From the NCBI GenBank assembly GCA_022457155.1, contig JAJGOT010000033.1, positions 2,310,001 through 2,374,000 on the forward strand: a DNA stretch of 64,000 bases. Direction: 5' to 3'. The DNA is from Cladopsammia gracilis. Lineage: Eukaryota; Cnidaria; Anthozoa; Scleractinia; Dendrophylliidae. Shown piece by piece: positions 45,500-57,159 of the stretch; the first letter of the stretch is position 1, and every line of letters starts with the position of its first letter. The position numbers and the translations under genes are program-made. The notes beneath the pieces were generated by a model. The model made no database searches. It was not told where the DNA came from and worked only from the letters and a program-made list of their open reading frames with translations.

Positions 45500-47560
45500 A
45501 TTGAGTGTTTTTATCATAGATATGTTAAAAGGGTTAATTACTACACTAGTTTCAGTTATGGATATCTTTGGAATGCATGTATTCAGATAAGACCTTTTTG
45601 AGTGTTCCACTGTCACGATCATTCATTCCTGTGTTATCCTTTGTGAAAGCAAGAGCAACAATTCCGACCGCCATTACTGTGTCCGATCCAGAACTGTTGG
45701 CATGTGATGCTTGTCTTGATGCTTGTGGTGCAGTGTGTTTTGGGGAATTCTTCCATGCCAAGTTTCCTCCTTTTATTGCTAGTCAATATTTGAACATTAA
45801 CCAGCTCGAACTGCTTACAATCAGGTCAGCGTATACGCACTGAACGATCAACGTTCAACGAACGCCTTCATGCAGCGTTGTCTACGTGAAATTTGGTTGT
45901 TGCTGTCTCTTAACAATATCCGTTTATCTGCGCGTTACATTTGCGGGAAGTCATAGTCTAACGTTTTAGCGGATGCGTTGAGTCGTTCTTACTTAGACTC
46001 CTCGTACTCAGACTATTTGCAGCATGCCGTAGCTACCTTGAACCTTACCCAAGTATTTCCTAGCGACTCTATGTTCGTTTTTAATGTATATTAAGTAGCT
46101 ACTTCCATTTATTTTCATAGATCCTTATTAAGTTTATTGATTTTTCTTTCTTTCAATCTGTTTTTCAATTTTATCTCGCAGATCACATCGACGCTTTGCA
46201 GCAGTATTTAGGAACTATCCAGGTCCATGCTTTTTGCGACTCCACAAAGCGCTCTATGAGATGCTATATGCGAACATATTTATTGTTTTGCCAATATTTC
46301 GATTTCTTGCCTTTCCCAGTTTCCAAATCCGTTTATTTGCTTTATTTAGTTTTTTTTGTCACGTTCTTTAACGTCATACCGTTCGATCGTTAATTATTTG
46401 AGCATTATTTCACATATTAACCGCTCGTGTGGTGCCAGTTTTGCCTTTCTTGACGATTTAATATGACGTTTATCTTGCCAAACGAGCGGTGCGTCGGATC
46501 TTGGGTGATTGTGTCGCACGAAAAGAACCGATCACTGTTGAGATCCTTTTACAATTGTCCCGTCTTTTCGATTTAGATAATCATTTGCACGTCTGCATGC
46601 GTGCTTTATTTTTAGCAGCCTTCTTTTCTTTTTTACGTATCTCTAATTTAGTAGTCTGAAATTGGCGATTTCCAGGCGTGTTTTTTGACACTATCTAGCA
46701 TGACTTTCACACCGCAAGGGGTTTTGTTGCGCATCACGCGCACTAAGACACTCCAGTTTCGGGAGCGGGTTTTAGAAATTCCCTTGCCGTTTATTCCCGG
46801 TTCGCCCCTTCGTCCTGTCACCGCGCTTAGGCAGTATTTAGCTAGTGTACAATTGTCGCCCTCTTCACCATTATTCGTTTGTCAATCTCGGGGATCGTAC
46901 AGGCCTATCTTGGCTCACCAGTATAATGCTCTTTCAACCATTGGGTTTAATCCCGCACAGTATTCCTCACACAGTATTCCTCGCACAGTTTTCGTCGCGG
47001 AGGCGCTACATTTGCTTTTTGTAATCGAGCGCCTACAGCTTTTATTAAATCGCGATTAGAAGAGTGACGCATATTTAATCTATCTCACTCTTTCCAACGA
47101 AAATAATTTTAAAATTATCCATTCTATCACAACCAGACTCTCTCCCACATCGTAACTTCTTCTTCTCAAACCCTTTTTTTATTCTTTTTCCCCTTTGGGT
47201 TTGGCGGTTTATTGAATAAACATACGTTTAACCCCATCTACTGAGTCTGTTTGTGGTAGTAATTGAGTGTTTTTATCATAGATATGTTAAAAGGGTTAAT
47301 TACTACACTAGTTTCCGTTATGGATATCTTTGGAATGCATGTATTCAGATAAGACCTTTTTGAGCGTTCCACTGTCACGATCATTCATTCCTGTGTTATC
47401 CTTTGTGAAAGCAAGAGCAACCCCCCCCCCCCCCCCCCCCCCACCCCTCACCCGGTTTAGGGTGTTGTTTCTTGTGCAGTATCAATTTGAATAAACATAG
47501 TTCAACATCCGTTTAACCCCATCTACTGAGTCTGTTTGTGGTAGTAATTGATAAGAAAAA
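45500..47560 (+). pseudogene. Decayed DIRS-like retroelement (RNase H and tyrosine recombinase)
   Basis: RNase H remnants: ACDACLDACGAVCFGEF then NINQLELLT (about 45700-45820), and after a deletion RCLREIWLLLS...NVLADALSR (about 45870-45990). Tyrosine-recombinase remnants follow: FRERVLEIPLPFIPGSPL-PVTALRQYL (46755-46850), HSIPRTVF in place of the usual HSFRRG box, and SDAYLIYLTLS (about 47060-47095), which carries the catalytic Tyr context of DIRS integrases. Frameshifts, stops and an internal deletion make it non-functional. The first 160 bp recur at 47260-47420, and the GTTTAACCCCATCTACTGAG end motif occurs at 47228 and 47511. Confidence 0.75.
47421..47442. repeat. Poly(C) tract ending the duplicated DIRS segment
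   Basis: A run of about 22 C marks where the second copy of the DIRS 5' segment breaks off. Confidence 0.75.
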
Positions 47561-50500
47561 GTGCGTGTGCTATAGCTTTGAAGTTGTTAACTATTTTCCT
47601 CTCGTATGTTATTGTGTTTGGCCATTTATAATCGCCAAAATGGGAATCTGAATAACTGGTAATATATATTTAAAGTTAACTTGGTCAGGGGTGAAAGAGT
47701 TTTGTTTCCTAAGTACTAGAAAATCATACTTTTCATACTTTTCACGTTTTTTAAATTTGGCTTTCTTTACATTTATCTATTAAACATATGATACATATAT
47801 TAATTTGAGAATATCAGTATTATAAAAGTGACAGGCCAAACACGACTCCCGCTAGTTGCATAATGTATAAAGAAACCTCTAGAATAGCTTTCCCAAGAAG
47901 GTCTACGAGATATTTGTTCCCCTTTGATCACCAAAATAGAGATGTGACAAATGCTCGATGTATTGTATGACTCTTTTATCTTTGGGATATAAATCTCTTT
48001 AATGACAGGAGGTCAGTTTACATGCTGTGCACACTCACTGCCATTTATAGAATTATTGTTTCCAGTCTATGCCTTCGTTATGCAAGTTCTCTTGGCATAT
48101 GTTGGAGCGTCTTTGGCTAACTTTTGTTGCAAGATAAGTAGTGATCGGCTGCAGTTTTTGTTAATTGTTATGAATATGCTTGGATCAGTCAATCTCTGAG
48201 GCTCGATTTCCGCCGCTTTCTCTCGTCCGGTCTCTGAGCCTCCAATCTCTCAGCCGGTGATTTAGCAGAGGAGGTTGGACACGGGCCGAAAGGTATCCTG
48301 GTAGGAGTAGTCGACCAATCAGATCAACGTATTCATTCACAGTCTTTTCTGCGAGAATTTCTCCACGCAACATTTCATGGTTTTTTAGTGTGTTTTTCTT
48401 CAAATATGAAGTCCGCTTTTTCCAGTAAAGGAGTTTTCATGAAAGGTGTGTTGCTACTTTTTGTATTTACTTGTTTATGTTACAACTTTTGAAGTAGAAT
48501 TCGCTATTATTAGGCTTCCTCGCAAGGCGGTCCAATATGGCGGCTTTCGTCCACGTTGTGTAGTCAACCAACGCGTTCGTTTCTTGACGCTATATCGTCT
48601 GGGTTCTAGCCACGAAAATAGCACCATTTTTTGTAGAAAAAGTTATTCTTTTAATTTAGGACGTCGTACCACATCGTACCTTTTACCAATTTTCTGTTAT
48701 TTGCGATTAAAGTTCAGTCATTTTCGCAGGCTATCACAAGTGTGCGTACTGTAATTTCTAAGGTTGCTTCGACCTTTTGAGATCAAAGTTTCTGTCTTCT
48801 GAGGGAAAACATGATATTTAATTCATATCTACACTCTAATCATGAGAGTTGAAGATTGCAATTTATATATGAGCTTTTATAACCTTAATAACTTAAGGCT
48901 TATATGTTTGTTATTGTTTTCTTTTCATATTATAATTATTGGAGTGGCTTCCTAATGAAGTCTATTCTTTTTCTAGGTTCAACAGCAAAATGTGGAGCCA
49001 TTCAGTCTGCTCTTTTTCCTGAAAATAGCAGCCAAACAAGAATTACATTTTTATTGCTTGGCCCCAAATATTGGGGCTTGAGCTGAGGCATGGCAGTGAG
49101 GGTTTTGGTCTGTCATTATCATGTCTTGTAATAAGCCCTGCTCTTAGCAAAAATCCAAGGCTCTTGAGATCCACAATTGGGTTGAGAACTGTGAATTATT
49201 GTCATTGAGTAAGCCCCCATATTGTCAGTTGTTTCATATTTTAGCAGATAATTTATATATATAAATATATTATATAAATAAAATTTTAAACTTGTAATGA
49301 ACAAAATGCATCAATGATTTAATCAGTCTGTTAAATGTATTTCTTTGTTGATTCCTAAGATAAATATTAATAATTTTCCATACCGATATTTGATGGATTG
49401 TGCTCTAACAGTAGCCTGCTAGAAATGCACAGCAGCCTCAGGTTGCTTACTTTTGTCTTCAGTTAACAATAAAAACTTATTATACTTAAGTTCTGCATGG
49501 TGGCATATATAGAACATATCTGCCAAGTCTCATGCCTGCGAGTCCAAAACTCCAATCTCATACCAACTCATGCCTATGGAGCAATTTCTCACTCCTGACT
49601 TACAGATTTGAGCTATCAGCCTTAACTGATCACATGATCCAATTAAAAATATAGTTATGTTAATGAAAATTTAGCACTTTTTGTAGGTTTTTATCATTCT
49701 GAACATTACAATAATACATGTAATATTATTACAGCTGGATATTATAAAGCGGAGGACTGAGGTCCATGGAAACTTCTGAATCTTCTGAATTCTTTGGAAC
49801 ATCTTCGGAATAGATCGGGTTGTCTTCGAATTTGGTCTGACCGCCTTCAGAAATCCTGGCACACCCACAAAGAAAATCTCCAATAACCTTCATAGTTGGG
49901 GGGAAATTTTGGCACACTGGATATTTGTTGGAGCTTTTGTATCAGTTATGAATTGCTATAATTATTTTGATTACTATTAAATGTTTTCTATTATAATATC
50001 AATGGGCTCCTGATCAACTCCATTAAACTATGGTGTGCAGGGGTGTAGCTAGGATTTTTCAAAGGGGGCGTCACACTGTGTCACACCCAGGGTACTTACC
50101 AGATTGTCATGTTGGCATCCACACTGTGTTTTACTAAAATTATCTCACAAAGGGGGGGGGGGGGGGGGAGGTCATGGGCACCCCAGGACCCCCTAGCTAT
50201 GCCCCTGGGTATTCCTTGAATGATTATCAAGGATGGCAAGGGTGGAGGGGGGGGGGGGGGGGGTGGCTGTAAGCCAGCAGGTGAAATTTCTGTTTCTGTT
50301 TCCCATTTCTGTACCAACTTCTCAAAAGGCTTCATTTACTTTTTTAATTACTCAATAAAACCATAAAGTAGGATGAGGGAGCTTGTAGTGAAAATAGTTC
50401 TGCTTAAAAATAAAAACATTTCAATACTTCTTTCCTTGCTCTACCACTAATTGGCATTTAAATTTTGGGGGAATTGTTTAATAGTTTACACAAATACCTC

Positions 50501-51500
50501 ATTAAGAATTATCTGTCTGATAGGAAAGTTGTTAAAATTATTGGAACTACAGTTTGCTCCCATTCAGCAACCATTCATTATTGTTGTACTTTGACTTTCA
50601 TAAGCAACCATCCTTCCTAAGCAACCACCTTTCCAAATTCTGGTTGCTTATGAGATAGGCGAATAGGCAATTGCACATTTGTTATAAATTACCTAAGACT
50701 TGTGCTCAAGTGAAAGAACATATAGTTGTTCTCATGTGCACAGTCCTGATTGTTGTGCTCTAATTACATTCCAAGTAAGAGGGCCCAAAGAAAAAATGGT
50801 TCCTTAGTACCTTGAACTGTTTTGCCACAAATTAGAGTAGAATGCCTGAAAACACTCTGCATTCTCATTTTCAAGCTTAGAAGTTTGAATTCCTTTTTGC
50901 CTGAGGTCCTCCTAGTCACAATTTTCTACCAGGTCTTTATGGCCAGAATTGGATTTCTTTCTAGAAGGATGGTTCTTGAATTCAGATGCAAAAATGTATG
51001 TTAGTCACTGCTTTATTTCCATAAGGTTTTTAAATCATGTTTTCCTCCTGAATTTTTTAACAAGGAATAATCTGTGTAACCTTGTTATGATTTCATTGAT
51101 TATTTGTTGTTTCACATGATGTAAACTTATTATTGATTTCATTGATTATATTTGTTGTTTCACACGATTTTACAGTTTTATTATTTATTTATTTATGTAC
51201 TCAATATACTTCGTAACAACACAAATCCAGCATTCCGTACAACAAAATTGCTTTCGTGTATTTCAAAATTATAACATTGAAACTCAAGAGCGGACAAGAG
51301 GACGATAAAATGCAACGATCGATTGTTGTGGTTACCAACCTTGGTAATTCCGTGATTTAAGCTTATAGCTTTCGTTACAAAATATCCCTCGGTTCGAATT
51401 CCTCGCGCAGCCTTGCTTTAATAAGTCTTTCGATCGATCAACCGGCTTAAAACCCTGCTAAGTAACAAGAGGAATCTTATCAACTTCAATGTAGGCCGAT
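47561..51500. other. Intergenic, AT-rich; no gene recognised
   Basis: Only short frames. One at 49917-49729 (-) reads TKFEDNPIYSEDVPKNSEDS and looks coding-like, but no splice context supports it. G runs occur at 50152-50168 and 50249-50262. Confidence 0.4.
50038..50209. mobile_element. 172-bp MITE with CAGGGG ends
   Basis: CAGGGGTGTAGCTAGG and CCTAGCTATGCCCCTG are the ends. The left CAGGGG is hAT-like, but no clear target duplication is visible. Confidence 0.55.
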
Positions 51501-51663
51501 TTGTGCTTGTTGTGGCTAAACATCAGCTAAAATTTGTAGTCCGTGCACGATTAAGTCTTTCGATCGGCGTAGAATGATACCTCAAGTTATTCAGTTGTAA
51601 AAGTAAATGGTATCTATACAACAGTAATCGCATAACCCTCAATTTAGGCCGATTTGTACTTCC

Positions 51664-51912
51664 ATGGCGGCTAAAAGTCTGAAAATTTGTAGTTCCTCGA
51701 GGTCCTCGCAGCTCGAGGGTTCGTTTGAAACTGAACGAGTGTCGCTGAAAACGAAAATTCATCCCATGATGCTTTTCGGCCCGTGTCCAACCTCCTCTGG
51801 TGATTTAGTGTCTAAGTCTGCGGTGTGCAAGACTTGTGAGAAAGTGGATCTTTATCACGGATGTAAGTGTCCAAGATCAAAGTCTGAAGCTGCCGTATCT
51901 CTACTGGAATAA
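51664..51912 (+). CDS. Hypothetical 82-residue ORF
   Basis: An open frame from MAAKSLKIC to AAVSLLE with a Cys pair cluster (CKTCEK...YHGCKCP) that could bind metal. The start region (GGCCGATTTGTACTTC to AAAATTTGTAGT) resembles 51492-51540 just upstream, as if part of it were duplicated. No family is recognised. It could be a fragment of a mobile-element protein. Confidence 0.2.
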   Translation: MAAKSLKICSSSRSSQLEGSFETERVSLKTKIHPMMLFGPCPTSSGDLVSKSAVCKTCEKVDLYHGCKCPRSKSEAAVSLLE

Positions 51913-52299
51913 TGACTTCTTGCAGTTTATGTTTTAGCTCCTTGTTTTATTCTGTTTTTGAGTAGTGTTTCTTGGAGCTTGAAGAACCTCCTGATCCGTT
52001 GTTTCATAATGGCGTTCGGGATTGCATCCCGACATGGCTTGTACAGATATGGTGATCTGTTTTGAAAATCTCACGGATGCTAGTGAATTCTTACGTTTTT
52101 CCACAGTTTATTTTTTAGTATTTATCAAATTATTATCCTCAAGCTGTAAACTGCGCATTGTAAATTGGCGTAGAAATAATGGCAAAGTCCCGGGTCGGCG
52201 TCATCTAATTACCATTTTGTAAATTCAAATCTCTAAAAATAAACTCACAAACGCAACTTTGAAATCAATAAATATTTTACCATTAAACTGTTCAAAAGT

Positions 52300-52640
52300 G
52301 TTGAATAAATTGGATATTATATTTCGTTATTACAAAACATTGACATTCGAAGAGTGTGAGGTCACCTTCGCATTTCTCCTGGTCTTCAGATGCCAGAGTT
52401 TTATCCAGTTGGTCTAAAAGCCAGTCTTGGCTAGATAAATAAACTTGTTCAGCCGAATGGAGGTTACGATAAAAATCGCGACATTCGCGAAGAATATTTT
52501 TATCGGAAGTCACGATTGAATTGTTGGCACGCAACTCTGAAATTGAGTCGCGTGTTTGTCGCTGATTTTCAAGCTGGTAGAAATACTCCCGGGAAATACT
52601 TGGTCGGTTTTTCCCCCAGCTTTATCCACTGTTTTTTACT
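52300..52640 (-). pseudogene. Tx1/L1-like LINE reverse transcriptase fragment
   Basis: The minus-strand frame has GEKPTKYF, a frameshift, YQLENQRQTRDSI, then SDKNILRECRDFYRNLHS and a stretch ending in ECQ. This is the region between endonuclease and reverse transcriptase in L1/Tx1 ORF2. It stops short of the catalytic domains. Confidence 0.7.
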
Positions 52641-52804
52641 GCGAATGATGGCGTTTTTAGGAGATCTTTGATCTCCGCCAAACACGTGTGATCATCTGTT
52701 GTATTTAAATTACCACGAGACAGGACTTCTCACGCTTACGCTCACGGCATCGGTAGTAGGGGGTGGCCGGCAGTTTCTGGAGAAGGGTCGCACGGAGGTT
52801 CATT

Positions 52805-52942
52805 TTTTTGTTTTGTAGTGCAAATTAGGACCTTTGTTATTTAAACCTCACTGGGATTACAAAATTTAAATAAGAAAGGAAAAACGAAATGAGTTCTGGT
52901 AGTTGTAGTCAAATGACGCTATCGTGCAAATGGCCTATTGTG
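52805..52942. mobile_element. Truncated copy of the AATAGGCC MITE
   Basis: Matches the right two thirds of 16345-16534, ending GTGCAAATGGCCTATT. It lies inside the decayed LINE, so it inserted or survived between the ORF1 and ORF2 remnants. Confidence 0.65.
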
Positions 52943-52949
52943 GTTACAG

Positions 52950-53615
52950 GGGGAGTGTCGTTGCTGGTTGCTGTAGTGGGGGTCGGGAGGCCTCTGGTGT
53001 CCCCCCTCCGGGCACTGGAGCCTCGCGGTTCGCCTCGCGGCGTTTCGCCTTCGGGGAGTCTTTAACAACGCGCTCGGAAGACTGGCACCGGTAGCATAGT
53101 ATTGGCTGGCCAGTGTACTTAAAAAAATAACTCGAGCCCTTGAGTGACTTATTTGCGTGGCACTGCCTTTTGTAAACGTGTGAATTCTATGACACGGATG
53201 CCGTTCTCGATGTGCGCGTAGCTTTGAAGCAAAGCCGGCGGACTGCTCGCGCTTTGAGGTCGCCGTATTGTTCCACGAGTTGTAGCAGATTTTCATCGGG
53301 GAATTCAACGGGAATGAAGCATGACACGTGTAGTGCTTTTTGCCGTAAAAGGCGTAAAGGGATAACGCGGCTTTCGCAGTCAAAGCCCGATGCCGCCAAC
53401 CGCGTGGCCGATTCTGTCCCAACGATTTCTTCCTTAAAGTTCGGTAACGACTGCGCTATACTGAGCGAGTCAAGATCCAGGTTTTCCTCCACTATCAAGC
53501 GGACAGTAAGTTCTAGTGTGGGCGAACGGCTGGTGTGCGGTACGCGCGGCCATCTCCACGTAACGCGAGGGCGAGAAAACTCGCGAGACCAAAACCCAAA
53601 TTGAAAAGCACGCAC
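52950..53615 (-). pseudogene. Tx1/L1-like LINE ORF1 (gag-like) remnant
   Basis: The frame from 53615 reads VSCFIPVEFPDENLLQLVEQ and YGDLKARAVRRLCF. After a frameshift it continues IENGIRVIEFTRLQKAVPRK, a stop, and FKYTGQPILCYRC. This is the usual gag-like order ending in a zinc knuckle. The knuckle's His and final Cys are replaced. It is in the same orientation as the ORF2 fragment at 52300-52640, probably one element with a large deletion. Confidence 0.7.
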
Positions 53616-53640
53616 TCACCAAAGCGAAGACAGTTGGTTA

Positions 53641-54413
53641 CAAGACGCTTTCTTGCTTGTGGTGAAAAAACGGCACCAAATCTTGTGAAAAAAAGCTCTC
53701 CTTAGTCGTCGAAGTTGAGGATTATTCTGGCTTTTGGTCTTGAAAAAGTGGAGCACTGATGAGAAAAGATCCCCCAATGCTGTACAGAGAAGTTGTTAGC
53801 AGAGGGGCACGGGTTCCCCTCCTTTTGCAAAAAAAAATAATAATGATGATGATAAGGCCCAGCCTATAACATTTTCTAAACACGTCTATTGTATAACCAA
53901 ATAATAGGACCCCATTTTAGTTACTAGCGTGAAAATGTAAATAACTTCTGTAAAAATGCAAGGACCACTAGAACAAACAGTAGCAATATATAGCTGGACC
54001 GTTACTTGTTTATTAGCCTATCGTGTGCCAGCAATTTATCTTAGCCCATTTTAAATATTGTAACCGTTTGTTTCCATCTTCACCAAGCTTTCCTAGCCCC
54101 TGATGAAGGTTAGTTTTGTCTAACCGAAATATCGGGCATATCTTATTAAAAGAAATCGAACAAATTTGCTGTCTGATCAGCCTTTTATGTTAAAGTTTTT
54201 TTTTTTTTGAAAATGTAAAGCCCATTTCGTGAACATAAATTTCTATTGGCTGATTTGCATCATGTGATGTTTTCATGTAAGTATTTTAAGTAGACTTAAT
54301 CTAAAGGTGCGCTACAACGGCATCTTTACCATATTCACTATCAATTCTTCTATTTTGTTTTTATTAACCACACGTTCTAACGCTTTAACGAGATGGCTTT
54401 AAGAGCCCTTTGA
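53641..54413. other. Intergenic with a Penelope-like remnant
   Basis: AT-rich; no protein frame recognised. Holds the hammerhead motif listed separately. Confidence 0.4.
54096..54137 (+). ncRNA. Hammerhead ribozyme motif, minimal type I (Penelope-like)
   Basis: The core boxes are intact: CTGATGA (54100-54106) and GAAA (54126-54129). Helix II pairs GGTTAG with CTAACC. Helix I pairs GCCC (54096-54099) with GGGC (54134-54137). The residues ATATC between give a helix III of one or two pairs and a cleavage site after C54133. Such tiny helix III forms are known from Penelope-like elements and are thought to work as dimers. Confidence 0.65.
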
Positions 54414-55435
54414 TTTCTTCCAAGACTTGGTTCAACTATTGATTTTGTCATTTATAGCTTGCAACAAGGGTCAGATCAGCAATGTTTTCTATTTTGGACA
54501 AGCTCCATAACGGTTGAATAAGATAGTTTTCTTCTCTCTAAATGTTACAAGCCTCAACCGGACGTATATTTAACAAATAGATTGCATTTTGCCGTGCGTC
54601 TGTTTAGTTATAGATCACAGATGACGTCAAAATGTAGTAAGAACAAAAACGCCGCCAACGAGCCGCAGGCGAGTTGGTCACTGAAGTTCAGTCTTACCAC
54701 ATTTTGACGTCTTGTGTTATCTCTGAACTGAACAGACACACGGCAAAATGGAATCTATTTGTTTTATACACTGTAACAAGGAAGGAAAATTAGCTTTGTA
54801 GCACTTGACTGTGGTCACGACTGTTCGATGATATTTTTTCTAATTTCGGTATTTTCCACGTCAACAAAACTACTTTTCGCTTCCGTTTCGTGTTTTTAAT
54901 TCAGTGTCAAAAGCTTCCAATAAACATTTTTTTCGATATTTTCACTTGCCCTTTCCGGAATAATGTCGTCCCCACTTTCAAAATTACCCGCCATGTTGAA
55001 CGAAACAGAGAAAACAAATTCTCCATGACGTCAACTGTGCGTCTGTACTCTAAGAGATCATAGGTAATGACCAATCCGGCAAAATGTGCATAGAATTTAG
55101 TGTATTGTATTACTATATATAGAAGACATATTTTGAAGGTGCAGCTTGTTCTATATGAATGCACGGTGGTGTAGCGTATAAGTCAGAAAGAGCGAAATAC
55201 ATTCTTAGATTCAGATATAATCGGGGACTGAATTGAACCGTTTTCGTTTTATACAAAATCAGTTATATTTCTTCAAAACTTTCAAACGAGAAAACGACTT
55301 TCCATTCAATAAATTGTTTACGTCAGTCATGTTCTCAATAAAAGTCTATTTTTGGCAGTGTCAGTTCCCTGGTGCGCGGTTTTGGTGCGTATTCGCATTG
55401 TAAAATGATTGTTTTAGACCCCAGTTCTTAATTAA
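54414..55435. repeat. Right half of the composite duplicated block, second copy
   Basis: Matches 21127-22500, including the MITE at 54571-54757. It has a single unit where the first locus has a tandem array. Confidence 0.75.
54571..54757. mobile_element. MITE, copy 2 of the element at 21291
   Basis: Same AACAAATAGATTGCATTTTG start and CTATTTGTT end as the first copy, with a few indels. Confidence 0.65.
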
Positions 55436-57088
55436 ACAGCCGAACCCCTATTGCAAATTAATTAAAGGAAAATACAGAGGCTTATGGACTTAACCAATCA
55501 TATTTGAGGAAATTGTCAGTAATAGTAATGATTAATATTGCAATGACTTGACCCTTCTTTCGGGCGGTTTCTCGGAGCTAGCATGAACGCGCATTGTTAT
55601 TCTTTTTGGGTTAAATAATCCGATATGATTCCTTGTCGTTGCGAGATTGGAAAATGAGTGATTTAGGCTGTCAACCAATGTTTTTCCAATCTTATCTCAA
55701 AAAGCGTAATACAATCCTGCTGCGAGACCATAAGTCCCTGGGGATTTGTTTTTCATTGAGAGTTAGCTTCCGGCGGAAGTCCTAACAACAAAATGAAGTA
55801 AGGAAATGAAGTCTCACAGTTTTAACGAAAGTATTGTAAAAGAAAAACTAACTTCTGCGTGTCTGTAAGTGGTCACTTACAAGAATTCATTCTCAATTCT
55901 TTGCAATGTCACTCAATTAACTCAATAAATAATTCAATTACAAAAAATATTGATAGCATCAAACAACAAATTATAACAAAATCGTAACTACATGAACCAT
56001 GTATTTTAAGGCTGGAGATCTCCTTAGTTTTTAGATGTTTTACTGAGACTGAACCCAATGTCATAACTTTTCAAGTATTATCACCTGAGTACTTTAAAAG
56101 CGATTTTCAATTGAGTATCAAACGTAATTTCGCGATTGCTCTGGTTTTGAATCGCTACGCTATGTGATTGACTCTGAAATATCTAGCGCCACTTTCTCAT
56201 CCAATCGGAAGTGAGACTAAAATCAATCAAGACCTTCTCACACGCGTTTAACCTTGCTTCGTGCTGATATGTATTTACTTCGAGTTCTGATTGGTCCATT
56301 GGATTTTCCGTTATGTGATTGGCTAAAGCAGTTACATTGGTTTTGGTTTTACGACACTCAATCGAAAACTGCTCTAAAAGTGCACCGTTGATTATGTTCT
56401 ACCTAGTTCTACAAAAACCTCGAAACCAAGTTCAACTTTTGCTTCTGACGTTATTACAACTGAGGTGGAGATCAGCAGCACTCGCTTTTCCTTATTCCCG
56501 AGCATTTCTGGTGGTATTTTTTTCGTGTCTGAAATCTCTAACAATTGAATCAAATACTATTCTGTTCTTTGGAGATGCAATTAGACCTTAAAGTGGTATA
56601 AGAAAGTACAAGTAGTTCTCTGGAGGCAGGCCGTGACGGATGTTGGTACATTTACGGGCGCTGGATATAGCTCTCCGTCATCACATTGTTTTCTTAAGAC
56701 TCAGACTGATAATTTTACTAAGCCCTAGTTCTCAATCACACAGCCCAAGCCTTTGTTGAGTAACAACAGAAACCCTAACAAGAGACACTTCTTTTGCGCT
56801 GATTCAAATAGCCAAACATGAACGCCTCTTATTAAAAACAGTGTATTTTCCAAAGAAAATAGGTCTTTCTAGCTGTCGCCTAATCTTATAATCCCACTAT
56901 ACTCCTGATCTACGCAAGAAAGGGACCCTCGTGTTCTTCTGTTCATCTTCTATTTAGATTCTTGGAAAGGAGTATTGGTGAAGGAAAAGAATAATAACTT
57001 GACTTTATGGCTTGATGCTGTTGTATCATATAGTTATCTGACAAGGCGAATTAAAAATAACGACAAAAGGTGTTTCCTTTTCCATGAC
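55436..57088. other. Intergenic, including the 3' flank of FReD D
   Basis: No gene recognised. From about 56697 it matches the 3' flank of FReD B. The MITE at 56094-56376 lies within. Confidence 0.45.
56094..56376. mobile_element. TA-flanked MITE, copy 3 (diverged)
   Basis: Related to 5747-6032. The left end is mutated (AAAGCGATTTTCAATTGAG), the right end intact (GAAAACTGCTCTA). Confidence 0.65.
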
Positions 57089-57094
57089 TTTATT
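57089..57094 (-). terminator. Poly(A) signal, FReD gene D
   Basis: AATAAA on the minus strand, 66 bp after the stop codon. Confidence 0.7.
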
Positions 57095-57159
57095 TCATCA
57101 TTGACTTTAGTTTAACATTTTGTTCCACCCTTTTTTGTAATGACAAACAGGAAAAGGTT

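Noticed and set aside
48185..48403. 72-codon minus-strand ORF (EMLRGEILAEKTVNEYVDL)
   Set aside because: Not recognised as any family and without splice or transcript support. It may be retroelement debris.
49729..49917. Minus-strand ORF with an acidic, Ser-rich tail-like sequence
   Set aside because: Coding-like composition, but no convincing acceptor, domain or neighbouring exon.
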